DNA of 64,000 bases from Caldilineaceae bacterium (GCA_020846635.1 JADLDO010000014.1:124001-188000); one strand, 5' to 3'; counted from the first letter of the stretch, positions 43,944 through 53,219 are shown. Program-made: numbers and translations. Notes: generated by a model not told the origin, from the letters alone.

Positions 43944-43962
43944 TAGTAAATTCCAGGGTCAA
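43933..43962 (-). promoter_or_regulatory. Promoter for the Gfo/Idh-DapA-enolase gene set
   Basis: On the minus strand TTGACC (43957-43962) and TAGACT (43933-43938) are 18 bases apart. It lies 132 bases before the Gfo/Idh start. Confidence 0.5.
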
Positions 43963-44037
43963 TGCAATCCACCTTCTGCCTTACCGAGATACCTGATAAG
44001 TCCACTGACAAAGGGATGAAGATCGCCCTGTATCACC

Positions 44038-44820
44038 TCACTTGACTCCAAGCAGCGTAAACAGCATATCCCCCGCCGTCGCAGGTCGCTGCGTAAAGCC
44101 CCCTACCACATGAATCTCTCGAAAGCCCGCATCTTCGAACAATGCCCGCGCCTGTTCCTGCGTGTAAGAACGACTTGCCGGTGAACGGCGATGATGCTCT
44201 ACCGCCACAAGCTCACCCGCAATCAGCACTTGGTACAAATCCTCGGTATGCTCACATGCGTCCTTTGGATCATACCAAACGCGCCCCATGCGCTGGAGCA
44301 TCGCCCCATCTTCTTCACGAATCCGCACATTCTCCCACTCCCTCTGCAACGGCAATCCCTCTTTCCACAGCGTCATAAAGGGCGCAATGAGCATCCCACC
44401 GGGCAACAGGTGAGCATGGAGCTGCTCCATTGCGTCCCGAACCGCTGCCCCACCGGTGATGAGTTGCAGCACACTAGAAGAAGCCAGAATTATACGGTAG
44501 CGTCGCGGCAGCGAAAGGCTTTCAAGCGCCTGTTCAAACAGCCGCGATGACAGCCCTCTCGTTTCGGCCTTTTCGTGGCATAACCGCAGCATCTCAGGCG
44601 AAATGTCCACCCCATCTATGTCAATCCCCGCATCCAGATAGTCCAAAAGCAAACGCCCAGTGCCGCAGCCCGCATCCAGCACCGGCTGTCCAACCTGCGC
44701 GATCAACCCAAGATAAAAATCACGATCATCACGCCCAGACGGATCACCGCGCAAGAAGTCCCACGTCTCCGCCATCAGCCCGCGGTACTCATACGCCAAC
44801 GTTGCCCCCCGTTCCATCAA
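44038..44820 (-). CDS. Class I SAM-dependent methyltransferase
   Basis: The 260-residue protein has motif I VLDAGCGTGRLLLDYLDAG, the acidic strand end IDGVDISPEMLRLC, and motif IV LASSSVLQLI. The C-terminus binds a small substrate. It is divergent from the type III polyketide synthase gene across 304 bases, and could methylate its product, but a link is only positional. Confidence 0.85.
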   Translation of the reverse strand: MMERGATLAYEYRGLMAETWDFLRGDPSGRDDRDFYLGLIAQVGQPVLDAGCGTGRLLLDYLDAGIDIDGVDISPEMLRLCHEKAETRGLSSRLFEQALESLSLPRRYRIILASSSVLQLITGGAAVRDAMEQLHAHLLPGGMLIAPFMTLWKEGLPLQREWENVRIREEDGAMLQRMGRVWYDPKDACEHTEDLYQVLIAGELVAVEHHRRSPASRSYTQEQARALFEDAGFREIHVVGGFTQRPATAGDMLFTLLGVK

Positions 44821-45124
44821 TATTGTCCCCTAGCGTACATCGTGTTGGGCGCGCCGGTTCACGGCCCCTTGTGCCTCGCGGCCATACTTCCATCTAAAAC
44901 TGTATCATCAAATCCTATCGAAGCACATAGTCAAAACTCAAGAGCACGCCCATGCTATTGATAGTCACATTCCATCGTCACATTCCATCGTCACGATCAG
45001 GATTCACTTTTGTTGCCCTGGCTTGCGTCTCGCCTAGCGGCTGGAAGCCCCACAGAAACTACTGCTGGCTTGTCAACGCGACTTGTCCAATTAACTGACC
45101 AGGGCATTGAGAAAGAGATTTTGT
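44821..45124. other. 304-base gap between divergent genes
   Basis: No gene seen. It contains a short tandem repeat, CACATTCCATCGT twice (about 44967-44992), and must hold the divergent promoters of the methyltransferase and the polyketide synthase, but I find no clear -35/-10 pair. Confidence 0.5.
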
Positions 45125-46357
45125 ATGTTCCACCGTGAAACACCCGAGGCGGCAATTTTGGCAATAGGAACAGCCGTACCGCCCTATAAGGCGCGGCAGA
45201 GTGATGTTGGCGAATGGATGTCCGCCTCCTTTGTGGATGCCCCTGTGCCCGCCCGCCTGATTCGGATGCTCTGCGCCAACTCCGGCGTTGAAACCCGCTA
45301 TTCGTGTGTAGAAGATTACTTCCTGCCGCCCCAAGAATCCCGTTTTGCGCCCGGTGTCCCAACTGAACGCAGCCCTTCCACCGCCGAACGCATGGCGATT
45401 TACGAGCGCGAGTCGATCCCCCTGGGAGCAGACGCCGCGCGCCAAGCAATATCAACCTATGCAGCAAAGCGAGGTGACACGTACAGTCTTATTGCCGGGC
45501 AGATCACCCATTTGGTCGTTGCCACCTGTACCGGCTTTTTTGCACCAGGGCTAGATTTTGCCCTCGCCCATAGCCTACACCTGTCGCCCACCGTCGAGCG
45601 CACCCTGATTGGCTTCATGGGCTGCTCTGCCATGTTCAACTGTCTGCGTACCGCCAACCAGATTGTCAAGGCCGACCCCAACGCGCTGGTGCTGGTGGTG
45701 AGTGTTGAGTTGTGTTCGCTGCACAGCCAGCCGGAACCCCTGCGCGACCAGCTAGTCGGAGCCTCTTTCTTTGCCGATGGTGCTTCTGCTTGTCTTGTGG
45801 GCACGCCCAACGCCTTGCCAGGTGATTACTTCACACTTTTGGACTTCCATACAAGCATGAAGCCCGACACAGAATCGGAGATGGTCTGGCAAATTGGCAA
45901 CTACGGATTCGCACTTCGCCTCTCGCCACGCATACCCGAACATCTTGCAGATGCCGCGCCCGCCACGCTGGCAACCCTCTTTCCCGACAGTGCGCCCGAC
46001 TTCTGGGCAATCCACCCTGGCGGCAGCGCCATTATCGACCGCCTTGCCAAGAGCTTCGGGCTTGACGAATCGCAAGTAGCCGCGAGTCGTGCGGTGCTGC
46101 GTGACTATGGCAATCTCTCGTCAGCGACAATCCTCTTTGTGTTAGCAGAACTGCGGCGCAGCTTGCTTGCAGAGAGACAGCCTGCCCCCGATCTAACTAC
46201 GGATAGAGCTACCCGCGGCGATAATCTGTCGGGCGTGGCGATGGCATTTGGGCCAGGGCTGGTGATCGAAATGGCGCGGATCGCCTATGCCGTACCCGAT
46301 ACGCCCATCTCATCTGCATCCACCATTGCAGCCACAGCCGCGCTCGCGCTGCCCTAG
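45125..46357 (+). CDS. Type III polyketide synthase (chalcone/stilbene synthase family)
   Basis: The 410-residue protein (ATG at 45125 behind GAGAAAGAG) has the full thiolase fold and the Cys-His-Asn triad: Cys135 in VVATCTGF, His297 in FWAIHPGG and Asn330 in DYGNLSSA. Type III synthases elongate a CoA-linked starter with malonyl-CoA and cyclise it to pyrones, resorcinols or chalcone-like rings. Bacterial members next to a flavoprotein and methyltransferase often make alkylresorcinols or alkylpyrones that are then oxidised and methylated, as in the srs operon of Streptomyces. The flavoprotein gene begins about 12 bases after its stop, so they are one operon. Confidence 0.93.
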   Translation: MFHRETPEAAILAIGTAVPPYKARQSDVGEWMSASFVDAPVPARLIRMLCANSGVETRYSCVEDYFLPPQESRFAPGVPTERSPSTAERMAIYERESIPLGADAARQAISTYAAKRGDTYSLIAGQITHLVVATCTGFFAPGLDFALAHSLHLSPTVERTLIGFMGCSAMFNCLRTANQIVKADPNALVLVVSVELCSLHSQPEPLRDQLVGASFFADGASACLVGTPNALPGDYFTLLDFHTSMKPDTESEMVWQIGNYGFALRLSPRIPEHLADAAPATLATLFPDSAPDFWAIHPGGSAIIDRLAKSFGLDESQVAASRAVLRDYGNLSSATILFVLAELRRSLLAERQPAPDLTTDRATRGDNLSGVAMAFGPGLVIEMARIAYAVPDTPISSASTIAATAALALP

Positions 46358-46368
46358 AAAGCAGGTGG

Positions 46369-47595
46369 ATGATGGCAGTTGGCACAACACCCAGCCCCAG
46401 CAATGAATCCACTCTTTATGATGTCGTCATCGTGGGGGCAGGGCCGGCGGGCAGCAGCCTGGCGGCTTCGCTTGCTGAGCATGGCTGGCATGTCCTCTTG
46501 GTAGAACGGGAGCAGCTCCCGCATCACAAGGTTTGTGGGGAGTTTATCTCGCCCGATGCCCAACTCGCCCTAGACATACTGGGACTCTACGATGAGGTGA
46601 GCGCATTAGGGCCAGTGCCCCTCTACGCAACCGAAGTGACATCTAGGTTGGCAGGCAAACTTTGTCGTCCTCTGCCGGGTGTCGCCTGGGGCCTCAGCCG
46701 CTATACATTCGATGCCGGTCTCGCAGCGGCAGCGGTCGCAAGAGGAGCGGAACTGCGTACAGCCACGACCGTCACCCGCCTCATCAGGCACGACTCAATG
46801 CGCGGCGGGCATGTTGAATTGCACCTGCACCATCGTCACAAGCCAACCCGTGTCTATGCGCGCGCTGTTGTCATGGCTTTTGGTCGGGTGGGACTGCCAG
46901 GGCTCACCGCCAGGCCCACCGCGCCAGGAGTGCCCGGCCATGCACGCTATGTCGGCGTCAAATGCCACTTTGCGGAGGTCTACCTGCACAATCGGGTTGA
47001 GCTATACTTCTTCCCCGGTGGCTATGCTGGTCTTAATCCAGTGGAGGGAGGTCATGCCAACCTCTGTGTTTTGGCCTCCTATGAGGCATTTACACAAGCA
47101 GGGCGATCCATTAGCGGCATGTTGGAAGCTGCCATAGAAGGCAACCAAGCCCTGGCAAAACGCATGGCAGGAGCGCAAGCCATCGTAGAGACAGAGTGTG
47201 CCGTTGCCCCTGTGGACACCCATCGTCGCGCCCAACCCTGGGGTGAGATGGCGCACCTGGGCGACAGCGCGGTCATGCTGCCGCCCCTCTGCGGCGACGG
47301 CATGGCAATGGCATTGCAGTCTGCACGCCTCTGCGCGCCATTGGCAGACGCCTACCTGCGTGGCCATATCTCCCTCGGTCGCTGGAAAATCCTCTACCGG
47401 CGCGCCTGGTCACAAGAGTTCCGCAAGCGCGTCTGGTTGGGACGCAGGCTCCAACAGCTCTTGCAGGTTCCCATTTTGGCCGAGGGATTGTTGCTCACAG
47501 GCACACTCTTTCCAACCGTGGCGGACTACTTCATTGCCTCCACGCGCGGCCAGGTTCCAACCGCATCAGTGTCACCCCCGAGAGCAGCGGGATAG
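46369..47595 (+). CDS. FAD-dependent oxidoreductase, geranylgeranyl reductase/hydroxylase type
   Basis: The 408-residue flavoprotein has the FAD dinucleotide motif VVIVGAGPAGSSLAASLAE, ending in the acidic VERE, then CGEFISPDA, which is typical of the geranylgeranyl-reductase-related group, and GDSAVMLPPLCGDGMAMALQ, the second FAD motif. ATG codons at 46369 and 46372 both fit the AAAGCAGG site. It is cotranscribed with the type III polyketide synthase and probably hydroxylates or reduces its product. Its 3' end overlaps the convergent methyltransferase gene by 70 bases. Confidence 0.9.
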   Translation: MMAVGTTPSPSNESTLYDVVIVGAGPAGSSLAASLAEHGWHVLLVEREQLPHHKVCGEFISPDAQLALDILGLYDEVSALGPVPLYATEVTSRLAGKLCRPLPGVAWGLSRYTFDAGLAAAAVARGAELRTATTVTRLIRHDSMRGGHVELHLHHRHKPTRVYARAVVMAFGRVGLPGLTARPTAPGVPGHARYVGVKCHFAEVYLHNRVELYFFPGGYAGLNPVEGGHANLCVLASYEAFTQAGRSISGMLEAAIEGNQALAKRMAGAQAIVETECAVAPVDTHRRAQPWGEMAHLGDSAVMLPPLCGDGMAMALQSARLCAPLADAYLRGHISLGRWKILYRRAWSQEFRKRVWLGRRLQQLLQVPILAEGLLLTGTLFPTVADYFIASTRGQVPTASVSPPRAAG

Positions 47596-48365
47596 CCAAT
47601 CGTGTAAAGTATCCCAATCGGTGAAAGAGGACTGCGCACGCGCCCAATATCCCAGATGTATGAATTTCCTTGCACTCCCGCAATCAATTCAGCCATCTCA
47701 CTTGCAGAATAAGTACGCAAGCAGGAGACAATCCCGTCGATACACAAGACCAACGGAATCGCAGGCAGCAAGTAGGTCCAAAAGAGTCGCGAGAGCCGAA
47801 AGGGCCGGACAAACGGCACGACAATCAGCGCGATCAAGGGCAGCAGCAGCATCACCAAGATCGAGAGCGGTTTCCGGCTGGTCTGCTCAAAGATGCCGAT
47901 GCCTTGTTGTCGATTGACCGCATCCTGCAAGATCGCGCGCGCGACCGTGGGCGGAAAATGGTGAAAAGCCGTAAAGAGTGTGCGAAAGCCCTCAAGTTCA
48001 GCGTCCAGGTGCGTAGCATCGACCGGAGTGGCGATATAGCGGATTTGTTCGTGCGACTGCTTCACAGCCGCCTGCATCGCCGCTAGATTGGGATAGAGAT
48101 CGGTCAGCAGAACCTCAAGCGGCTCCAACTCTCCTCCCGATTGAAACCGAGAAGCAAGTTGGAGCCACGGCCCACCCCCACCAGAACAGAGATCGATCAC
48201 GCGCCGCGCCTGGGTTTGTTGCAGAGCATAGCGCAGTTTGGGGACAATGTACGCATACTGCCGTCCCCAAATGGCAATCACATTCAGACAGTCTGTAGCC
48301 CCATCGCGCACTGCCGGTGGACACCAGGGCTGTTCGTGTATCTCCCACAACTGCACGCGTGGCAT
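47526..48365 (-). CDS. SAM-dependent methyltransferase with C-terminal membrane helices
   Basis: The 279-residue protein has a methyltransferase core: RRVIDLCSGGGGPWLQLASRF (motif I) and VLLTDLYPNLAAMQAA with the ribose-binding Asp. Two hydrophobic helices follow, LSILVMLLLPLIALIVVPFV and a second around FWTYLLPAIPLVLCIDGIVS, which would anchor the enzyme in the membrane, as suits an alkyl-chain substrate. Its end overlaps the 3' end of the flavoprotein gene convergently by 70 bases. It starts 13 bases after the SDR stop, so SDR and methyltransferase are a minus-strand operon facing the synthase operon. Role in the same pathway is inference. Confidence 0.8.
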   Translation of the reverse strand: MPRVQLWEIHEQPWCPPAVRDGATDCLNVIAIWGRQYAYIVPKLRYALQQTQARRVIDLCSGGGGPWLQLASRFQSGGELEPLEVLLTDLYPNLAAMQAAVKQSHEQIRYIATPVDATHLDAELEGFRTLFTAFHHFPPTVARAILQDAVNRQQGIGIFEQTSRKPLSILVMLLLPLIALIVVPFVRPFRLSRLFWTYLLPAIPLVLCIDGIVSCLRTYSASEMAELIAGVQGNSYIWDIGRVRSPLSPIGILYTIGYPAALGGDTDAVGTWPRVEAMK

Positions 48366-48377
48366 CTTCTGACCGCC

Positions 48378-49187
48378 CTACCAGGCTGTCCACCCTCCAT
48401 CGACCAGGATGTTTTGGCCGTTGATGTAGCTGCCTGCCTCGCTCGCCAACAGCACAACCAACCCCTTAAGTTCTTCCGGTCGCCCCATGCGTCCCATTGG
48501 CGACTTGCCCTCCAACCGCTCAATAAATTCGGGCATGGTCTGTGCGGTAACAGGCTTGGGAAAGGGACCAGGGCTAATCGCATTGACGCGCACATTGTCC
48601 TGTGCCCAATAGACCGCCAGATGGCGCGTCAAGTGTACCAGCCCGCCCTTCAGCCCATGATAGTTCGGCGGGCTGTTGGTAGGCAGTCCCGTATAGGCAT
48701 CAGGGTAGGAGGCGACGACCCCGTACATGCTGCCGATGTTGATAATCGAGCCGGGCGCTTGCCGCTGCCGCAGGTGGTTCACCACCTCACGTGCCAACAA
48801 GAAATAGGCTGTCACCCCCACATGATAAGCACGGTCGAAATCCTCTGCCGTAGCGCTGTCAATGCTGGGCGCTGTACTCCCATAGGCATTGTTGACTAGA
48901 ATATCGATCCGCCCAAGCCGCCCTAGTACCGTCTCAACAAACGCCGGGATCGTCTCCGTATCGCCCTGTTCAAAACCAATGCCTATATGCCCGCTGCCCG
49001 GTAGAGAAGCCGCAAACGATTCAGCTTGGTCAGCCTGACGGCTCGTCACCACCATTGTTGCGCCCGCCTCAGCCAGTGCACGGCTCATCGCCGAGCCGAG
49101 CCACCCTGCCGCGCCCGTCACAATGGCAACCTTGCCGCTTAGATCAAACAACTGCTGAACCGAACGTTCTGCCTCTGCCATACGCAT
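48378..49187 (-). CDS. Short-chain dehydrogenase/reductase (SDR)
   Basis: The 269-residue enzyme is a classical SDR: TGAAGWLG cofactor loop near residue 22, NNAYG in place of NNAG, the catalytic Ser in INIGSMYG and the Tyr/Lys pair in YHGLK. The C-terminus, INGQNILVDGGWTAW, is typical. It oxidises or reduces a hydroxy/keto compound with NAD(P)H. The methyltransferase follows 12 bases downstream. A good GGAG lies before the start. The pathway is open: it may belong with the polyketide genes or with the amino-acid-type genes upstream. Confidence 0.9.
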   Translation of the reverse strand: MRMAEAERSVQQLFDLSGKVAIVTGAAGWLGSAMSRALAEAGATMVVTSRQADQAESFAASLPGSGHIGIGFEQGDTETIPAFVETVLGRLGRIDILVNNAYGSTAPSIDSATAEDFDRAYHVGVTAYFLLAREVVNHLRQRQAPGSIINIGSMYGVVASYPDAYTGLPTNSPPNYHGLKGGLVHLTRHLAVYWAQDNVRVNAISPGPFPKPVTAQTMPEFIERLEGKSPMGRMGRPEELKGLVVLLASEAGSYINGQNILVDGGWTAW

Positions 49188-49250
49188 ATACTCCGTCTAG
49201 GATCAAGTCTAGGGTCAAGAATTTAAGGTCGAGAATCAAAAGTCGAGAAA

Positions 49251-50246
49251 CTAAGGTCGCATCGCCAAATAATCTTCAAGCCTGTTTGTCACCTGCAACA
49301 GCCCTTCACCGACATGGACACGGTGAAGACGCCGCAGCATAATGACAACGCCATCGGCTCCCGCCGTAACTGTTGCCAGCGTGTTACCAAAGAAGTCAAG
49401 GAGGCTGCCCAATGGTTCTCCGCGCTGCACAAAGTCCAGCAAGGCCACCGACGGGCGGAAATAGCCGGCAACAGGGGCCGTCGTCACAATATCGAGGTTG
49501 CCATCGCCCACCAAATGCAGTGAATGCGCCGGTGTTTCTGGTGTACCTGCCAACATACCCAAGTGGCGCATCAGATTCAGAATCCCGCGACGAAAGCACG
49601 CAACATCAGCCGGTCGCGCGCTACCACCCCCCGGCGCTTCGGTATAGAGACAAGGCACGCCCAGCGTCACCGCTGCTGACAAGCTGCGTCCAGGTGGCAT
49701 GGGCAGTGGATGCCCCCACATCACGGGCGCGCCAAACGCCTGTGCCGCGGCCAACGACCGCTGCCCAAGCTCACCATCGTCATGGATGTAGCCAACCAGC
49801 GTGGGTATCTCATACGCAACGCCCCCGCTGTGCAGATCCAACAGGAAATCCGCGTGACGAAAAAGCTGCTCAGTCAGTGCATGCGCGATCCGCTCGGTCA
49901 CAGTGCCATCCACCTGCCCCGGAAAGACTCGCGCCAGGTTCAGGCCATCGACAGGGCTGCTACGCAAAGCAGCCTCATAGGCAGGCAGGTTACAAACAGG
50001 AACCATCACCAGCGTCCCATTCAGCACCGCGGGGTCAATCTCAGCAAAGGCTTGCGGGATCGCCTCGACACCCTCATATTCGTCGCCATGCACAGCCCCC
50101 AGCACCACCAACGTTGGCCCCGGCTTCGATCCACGCACCGACAGTACCGGCAGCCGCCACATCCCGCCATCGACGCGCGGGGCCACCTGCATCCAGCCTG
50201 TTGTCTTCACACCCTCTGGCAAGGCATCCAGGCTAAACTCAAGCAT
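49251..50246 (-). CDS. Succinylglutamate desuccinylase/aspartoacylase (M14-like) family hydrolase
   Basis: The 331-residue protein shows the zinc site of this family: His53 and Glu56 in GAVHGDEYEG and His139 in LLDLHSGG. It resembles the group that includes the deacetylases of ectoine breakdown (DoeB/EutE) and related amidohydrolases that remove acyl groups from amino acids. A C-terminal beta domain is present. The start overlaps the end of the class IV aminotransferase gene by eight bases, so hydrolysis of an N-acyl amino acid followed by transamination is an attractive but unproven pairing. Confidence 0.82.
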   Translation of the reverse strand: MLEFSLDALPEGVKTTGWMQVAPRVDGGMWRLPVLSVRGSKPGPTLVVLGAVHGDEYEGVEAIPQAFAEIDPAVLNGTLVMVPVCNLPAYEAALRSSPVDGLNLARVFPGQVDGTVTERIAHALTEQLFRHADFLLDLHSGGVAYEIPTLVGYIHDDGELGQRSLAAAQAFGAPVMWGHPLPMPPGRSLSAAVTLGVPCLYTEAPGGGSARPADVACFRRGILNLMRHLGMLAGTPETPAHSLHLVGDGNLDIVTTAPVAGYFRPSVALLDFVQRGEPLGSLLDFFGNTLATVTAGADGVVIMLRRLHRVHVGEGLLQVTNRLEDYLAMRP

Positions 50247-51192
50247 GCACGTTCACCGCTTCGCTTGCCGCCAACTGCCGCATCGCCTGCCCCACAATAT
50301 CCATCCCCACGCGCTCGCTCCATGCAGCCAATAGCCGCTGCGTCACCGTCCCCACCTGACCGTCCCCCACATCGAGCCCATTGATGCGCGTGGCGGGCAT
50401 GATGCAGTAGGGGGTACTCGTAAAAAATGCTTCGTCTGCGGTATAGATGTCATAGAGCTGAAAATCGACAACCTGCGTCGGGATGCCAAGCTCTGCCGCC
50501 AATTCCAACACGGTCGCGCGCGAGATACCCGCCAGCGCGTTGCGCGTGGTGGGTGTCTTCAACACGCCTTCGCTCACAATAAAAAAGTTGCCACCCTTAT
50601 TCTCTGCCACATTCCCATCCACATCCAATAAAATGCCCTGGGCTTGCGGGTCCACCAGTTTGACTTCCATCTCCGCCAGCGTATAGGCCATGCGGCTGCG
50701 ATTCTTGATACGCGCATCCAACGCCTGTGGGGGGATCGCCCGGCTCATCGGCGTCACCGCATGGCAGCCCTCTCGATAGAAGCGCGCCCAGTCAACCAGG
50801 ATCATCGGCTGTGTAAAGACGATCATCGTCGCCGCAGAACGCTGCTTGGTCGGGTCTGCCCCGGCCACCGACCGCCCGCGCGAAATGTTGTGCACAATCC
50901 ACACATCTTCGTCAGCAGGCACATGCGCCAGATTGCGCTCCAACACGTCCAATGTTACCTCGGTGAGCTTCGCCGGGGTCATAGCAGGGTCAATCCGTGT
51001 CACCTTCAGCGACTTGTACAGACGATCAATATGTTGCTCAAGTTTAAAGGGTTGGTGGCGAAAGGTGCGCGTGGACTCCGTGACCATATCCCCCAGCATC
51101 ACCGCCGCATCAAAAACTGAAATTTTCGCCTCATCAGGAGGAAAATACTCGCCATTGATATAAACCAAATGTTTGCTCGCGTCGTGCCCCAT
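50239..51192 (-). CDS. Class IV pyridoxal-phosphate aminotransferase (BCAT/ADCL family)
   Basis: The 317-residue protein has the fold-IV lysine, Lys163 in ARIKNRSRM, and the family's Glu segment NVAENKGGNFFIV where phosphate and cofactor ring are held. The N-terminal VYINGEYFPPDEAKISVFD and the arginine-rich HIDRLYKSLK are typical. It may be a branched-chain or other amino acid aminotransferase, or 4-amino-4-deoxychorismate lyase; the neighbours favour a catabolic aminotransferase. It overlaps the next gene by eight bases. Confidence 0.87.
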   Translation of the reverse strand: MGHDASKHLVYINGEYFPPDEAKISVFDAAVMLGDMVTESTRTFRHQPFKLEQHIDRLYKSLKVTRIDPAMTPAKLTEVTLDVLERNLAHVPADEDVWIVHNISRGRSVAGADPTKQRSAATMIVFTQPMILVDWARFYREGCHAVTPMSRAIPPQALDARIKNRSRMAYTLAEMEVKLVDPQAQGILLDVDGNVAENKGGNFFIVSEGVLKTPTTRNALAGISRATVLELAAELGIPTQVVDFQLYDIYTADEAFFTSTPYCIMPATRINGLDVGDGQVGTVTQRLLAAWSERVGMDIVGQAMRQLAASEAVNVHA

Positions 51193-51212
51193 AGCCTAAT
51201 CCTTTACCTTAC

Positions 51213-51243
51213 CCCTCCCGGAAGCTCAGGGCTTCCGGGAGGG
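51213..51243. repeat. Extragenic palindrome, copy D of a four-copy family
   Basis: CCCTCCCGGAAGC (51213-51225) and GCTTCCGGGAGGG (51231-51243) are perfect complements with a five-base loop, the best-paired copy. TTCTTG follows on the plus strand. It lies between two minus-strand genes. Confidence 0.7.
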
Positions 51244-51311
51244 TTCTTGAAAATCCATCAACTTATGTCAACAAAAAGATTCCCATATTATGCAGCATAG
51301 CGCGCAGTTTT

Positions 51312-52223
51312 CTAGCGCGTCAACCGTGGGTCAAGCGCATCGCGCAGCGCATCTCCCAGAAAATTGATCGACAACACCGTAATCGTGATCATCAGCCCAG
51401 GCGGAATCCAGAGCCACGCCATCTGTTCCAACGTCGTCAGCGACTGCGCCTCAGTCAGCATGTTGCCCCAGGTCGCCGTGGGAATCTGCACGCCGATCCC
51501 TAAGAAGCTCAACGCCGCCTCAGTCAAAATGGCGCTCGCCACAAAAAAGGTTCCCGCCACGATGATCGGTGCGACCACGTTGGGCAGAATGTGGTGAAAA
51601 ACAATGCGCGGACGCGGCACGCCCAAGCAGCGCGCCGCGGTGGTAAACTCCCGCTCGCGCAAGCTCAACGCCTCACCACGCACCAAGCGGCAGGTTCCCG
51701 GCCAGCCAAAGATGCCCAACACCACCATCACGTTATAGATCCCCGGCCCAACCGCTGCCACAACAGTAATGATAATGATCAAGGTCGGAATCGTCATCAC
51801 CACATCCGTCAGTCGCATGATCCAGAAATCCACACCGCCCCCATAATAGCCGCTGATCAACCCCAGCACCGTGCCAATCACAATGGCAATGCCCGCGGCC
51901 ACCAGCCCCACCGAGAGCGATATGCGCGCCGCATAGATCAAGCGGCTTAACACATCGCGCCCCGCCCCATCGGTTCCCAGCCAATGCGCCGCCGAAGGGG
52001 GCTGCTTCAAGGCTTTCACGTCAATTTGGTGGGGTGGATAAGGGCTGATGATCGGCGCCGTCAGCGCGGCAAAAATCAGCAGCAGCAGCACCGCGCTCCC
52101 CACCACCGCCAACCGGTGACGCACAAAACGCCGCCAGAAGCGCGACCGGAAGAAACTACCCGTCACAATGGGCGCGCTCACAGGGGCGCTTGCATGTAAG
52201 GAAGAAGCAAGATTCGTCATCAA
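51312..52223 (-). CDS. Peptide-type ABC transporter permease, DppC/OppC type
   Basis: The 303-residue permease has six helices and the hallmark tail ILTEAALSFLGIGVQIPTAT followed by TWGNMLTEAQSL. The coupling segment reads CLGVPRPRIVFHHILPN. It pairs with the DppB-type permease 26 bases upstream and the binding protein of the same operon. No ATPase genes accompany it; it must use a shared pair. Confidence 0.92.
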   Translation of the reverse strand: MMTNLASSLHASAPVSAPIVTGSFFRSRFWRRFVRHRLAVVGSAVLLLLIFAALTAPIISPYPPHQIDVKALKQPPSAAHWLGTDGAGRDVLSRLIYAARISLSVGLVAAGIAIVIGTVLGLISGYYGGGVDFWIMRLTDVVMTIPTLIIIITVVAAVGPGIYNVMVVLGIFGWPGTCRLVRGEALSLREREFTTAARCLGVPRPRIVFHHILPNVVAPIIVAGTFFVASAILTEAALSFLGIGVQIPTATWGNMLTEAQSLTTLEQMAWLWIPPGLMITITVLSINFLGDALRDALDPRLTR

Positions 52224-52249
52224 TTCTTTCCCAGAGAGCGGCTAACCAA

Positions 52250-53206
52250 CTAACTATAACGTATCCGTGGATCAGCCCACGCGTAGGCAACGTCGGCGAG
52301 GAGATTGCTAATCAGCACAGCAACCGACGTCACCAGGGCAACACCCATCAGCACCGGATAATCGCGCTGCGTAACAGCAGTGATCGCCATCTGTCCCATC
52401 CCCGGCCAAGCGAAGATCGTCTCAACAATGACCGAGCCACCGAACAAGGCGGGGAGGCTCAGCCCGATGATCGTAATCACCGAAATCAAGGCATTGCGGA
52501 AGCCATGCCGCCAGACACGTACCCCGTCCGCCAGCCCTTTGGCTTTGGCCGTGGTCATATAATCCTGGCTCAACACCTCAAGCATACTCGACCGTGTATA
52601 GCGCAGAAAACTTGCCACCCGATCCAATCCCAACACCAATGCAGGCAGCAGCAAATGATGGAGCCGCTCCACAAAATACAAATCTGCGTCGGGGTCACCC
52701 ATGCCGTTGGAGGGAAAGAGTTTCAATTTCAGAGCAAGCACATAGATAGCCCCCAACGCCAAAAAGAAGCTCGGAATCGAAATGCCGCTGAAGGCAAAAA
52801 AGGTCAAGAAATAATCCAGGCGTGAATATTGGCGCAGCGCCGACACAATCCCCAGCGGAATTCCCAGCCCAATCGCAATCAGCAGCGCGGTCAGCGTCAG
52901 TTGCAGCGTATTCGGCAGCCGGTCTGCAATGCGTTGCGTAACAGACTCGCCGGTACGATAGGAGAAGCCCAAGTTTCCTTGCAACGCCTCGCCCAGCCAC
53001 AGCCCATAACGCACAAACATCGGCTGATCCAGCCCCAACGACTCGCGCAGATTCTGGAGATCAACCGGATCCATCGCCACGCTAGGGTCAATCATGGCAT
53101 CAATGGGATCACCCGGTGCAAGGTTGTACGCAACAAAGGTCAGCAGTGTAATTCCCAACAACACCGGAATCGAAATCAAGATTCGCCGCAAAATGTAGGT
53201 CGCCAT
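52250..53206 (-). CDS. Peptide-type ABC transporter permease, DppB/OppB type
   Basis: The 318-residue permease starts with ATYILRRILISIPVLLGITL and LAPGDPIDAM, the OppB/DppB N-terminal pattern, and has the coupling segment TTAKAKGLADGVRVWRHGFR. A perfect 44-base palindrome lies between it and the binding-protein gene (53220-53263). Confidence 0.93.
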   Translation of the reverse strand: MATYILRRILISIPVLLGITLLTFVAYNLAPGDPIDAMIDPSVAMDPVDLQNLRESLGLDQPMFVRYGLWLGEALQGNLGFSYRTGESVTQRIADRLPNTLQLTLTALLIAIGLGIPLGIVSALRQYSRLDYFLTFFAFSGISIPSFFLALGAIYVLALKLKLFPSNGMGDPDADLYFVERLHHLLLPALVLGLDRVASFLRYTRSSMLEVLSQDYMTTAKAKGLADGVRVWRHGFRNALISVITIIGLSLPALFGGSVIVETIFAWPGMGQMAITAVTQRDYPVLMGVALVTSVAVLISNLLADVAYAWADPRIRYS

Positions 53207-53219
53207 GCCAAGTCCCTTT

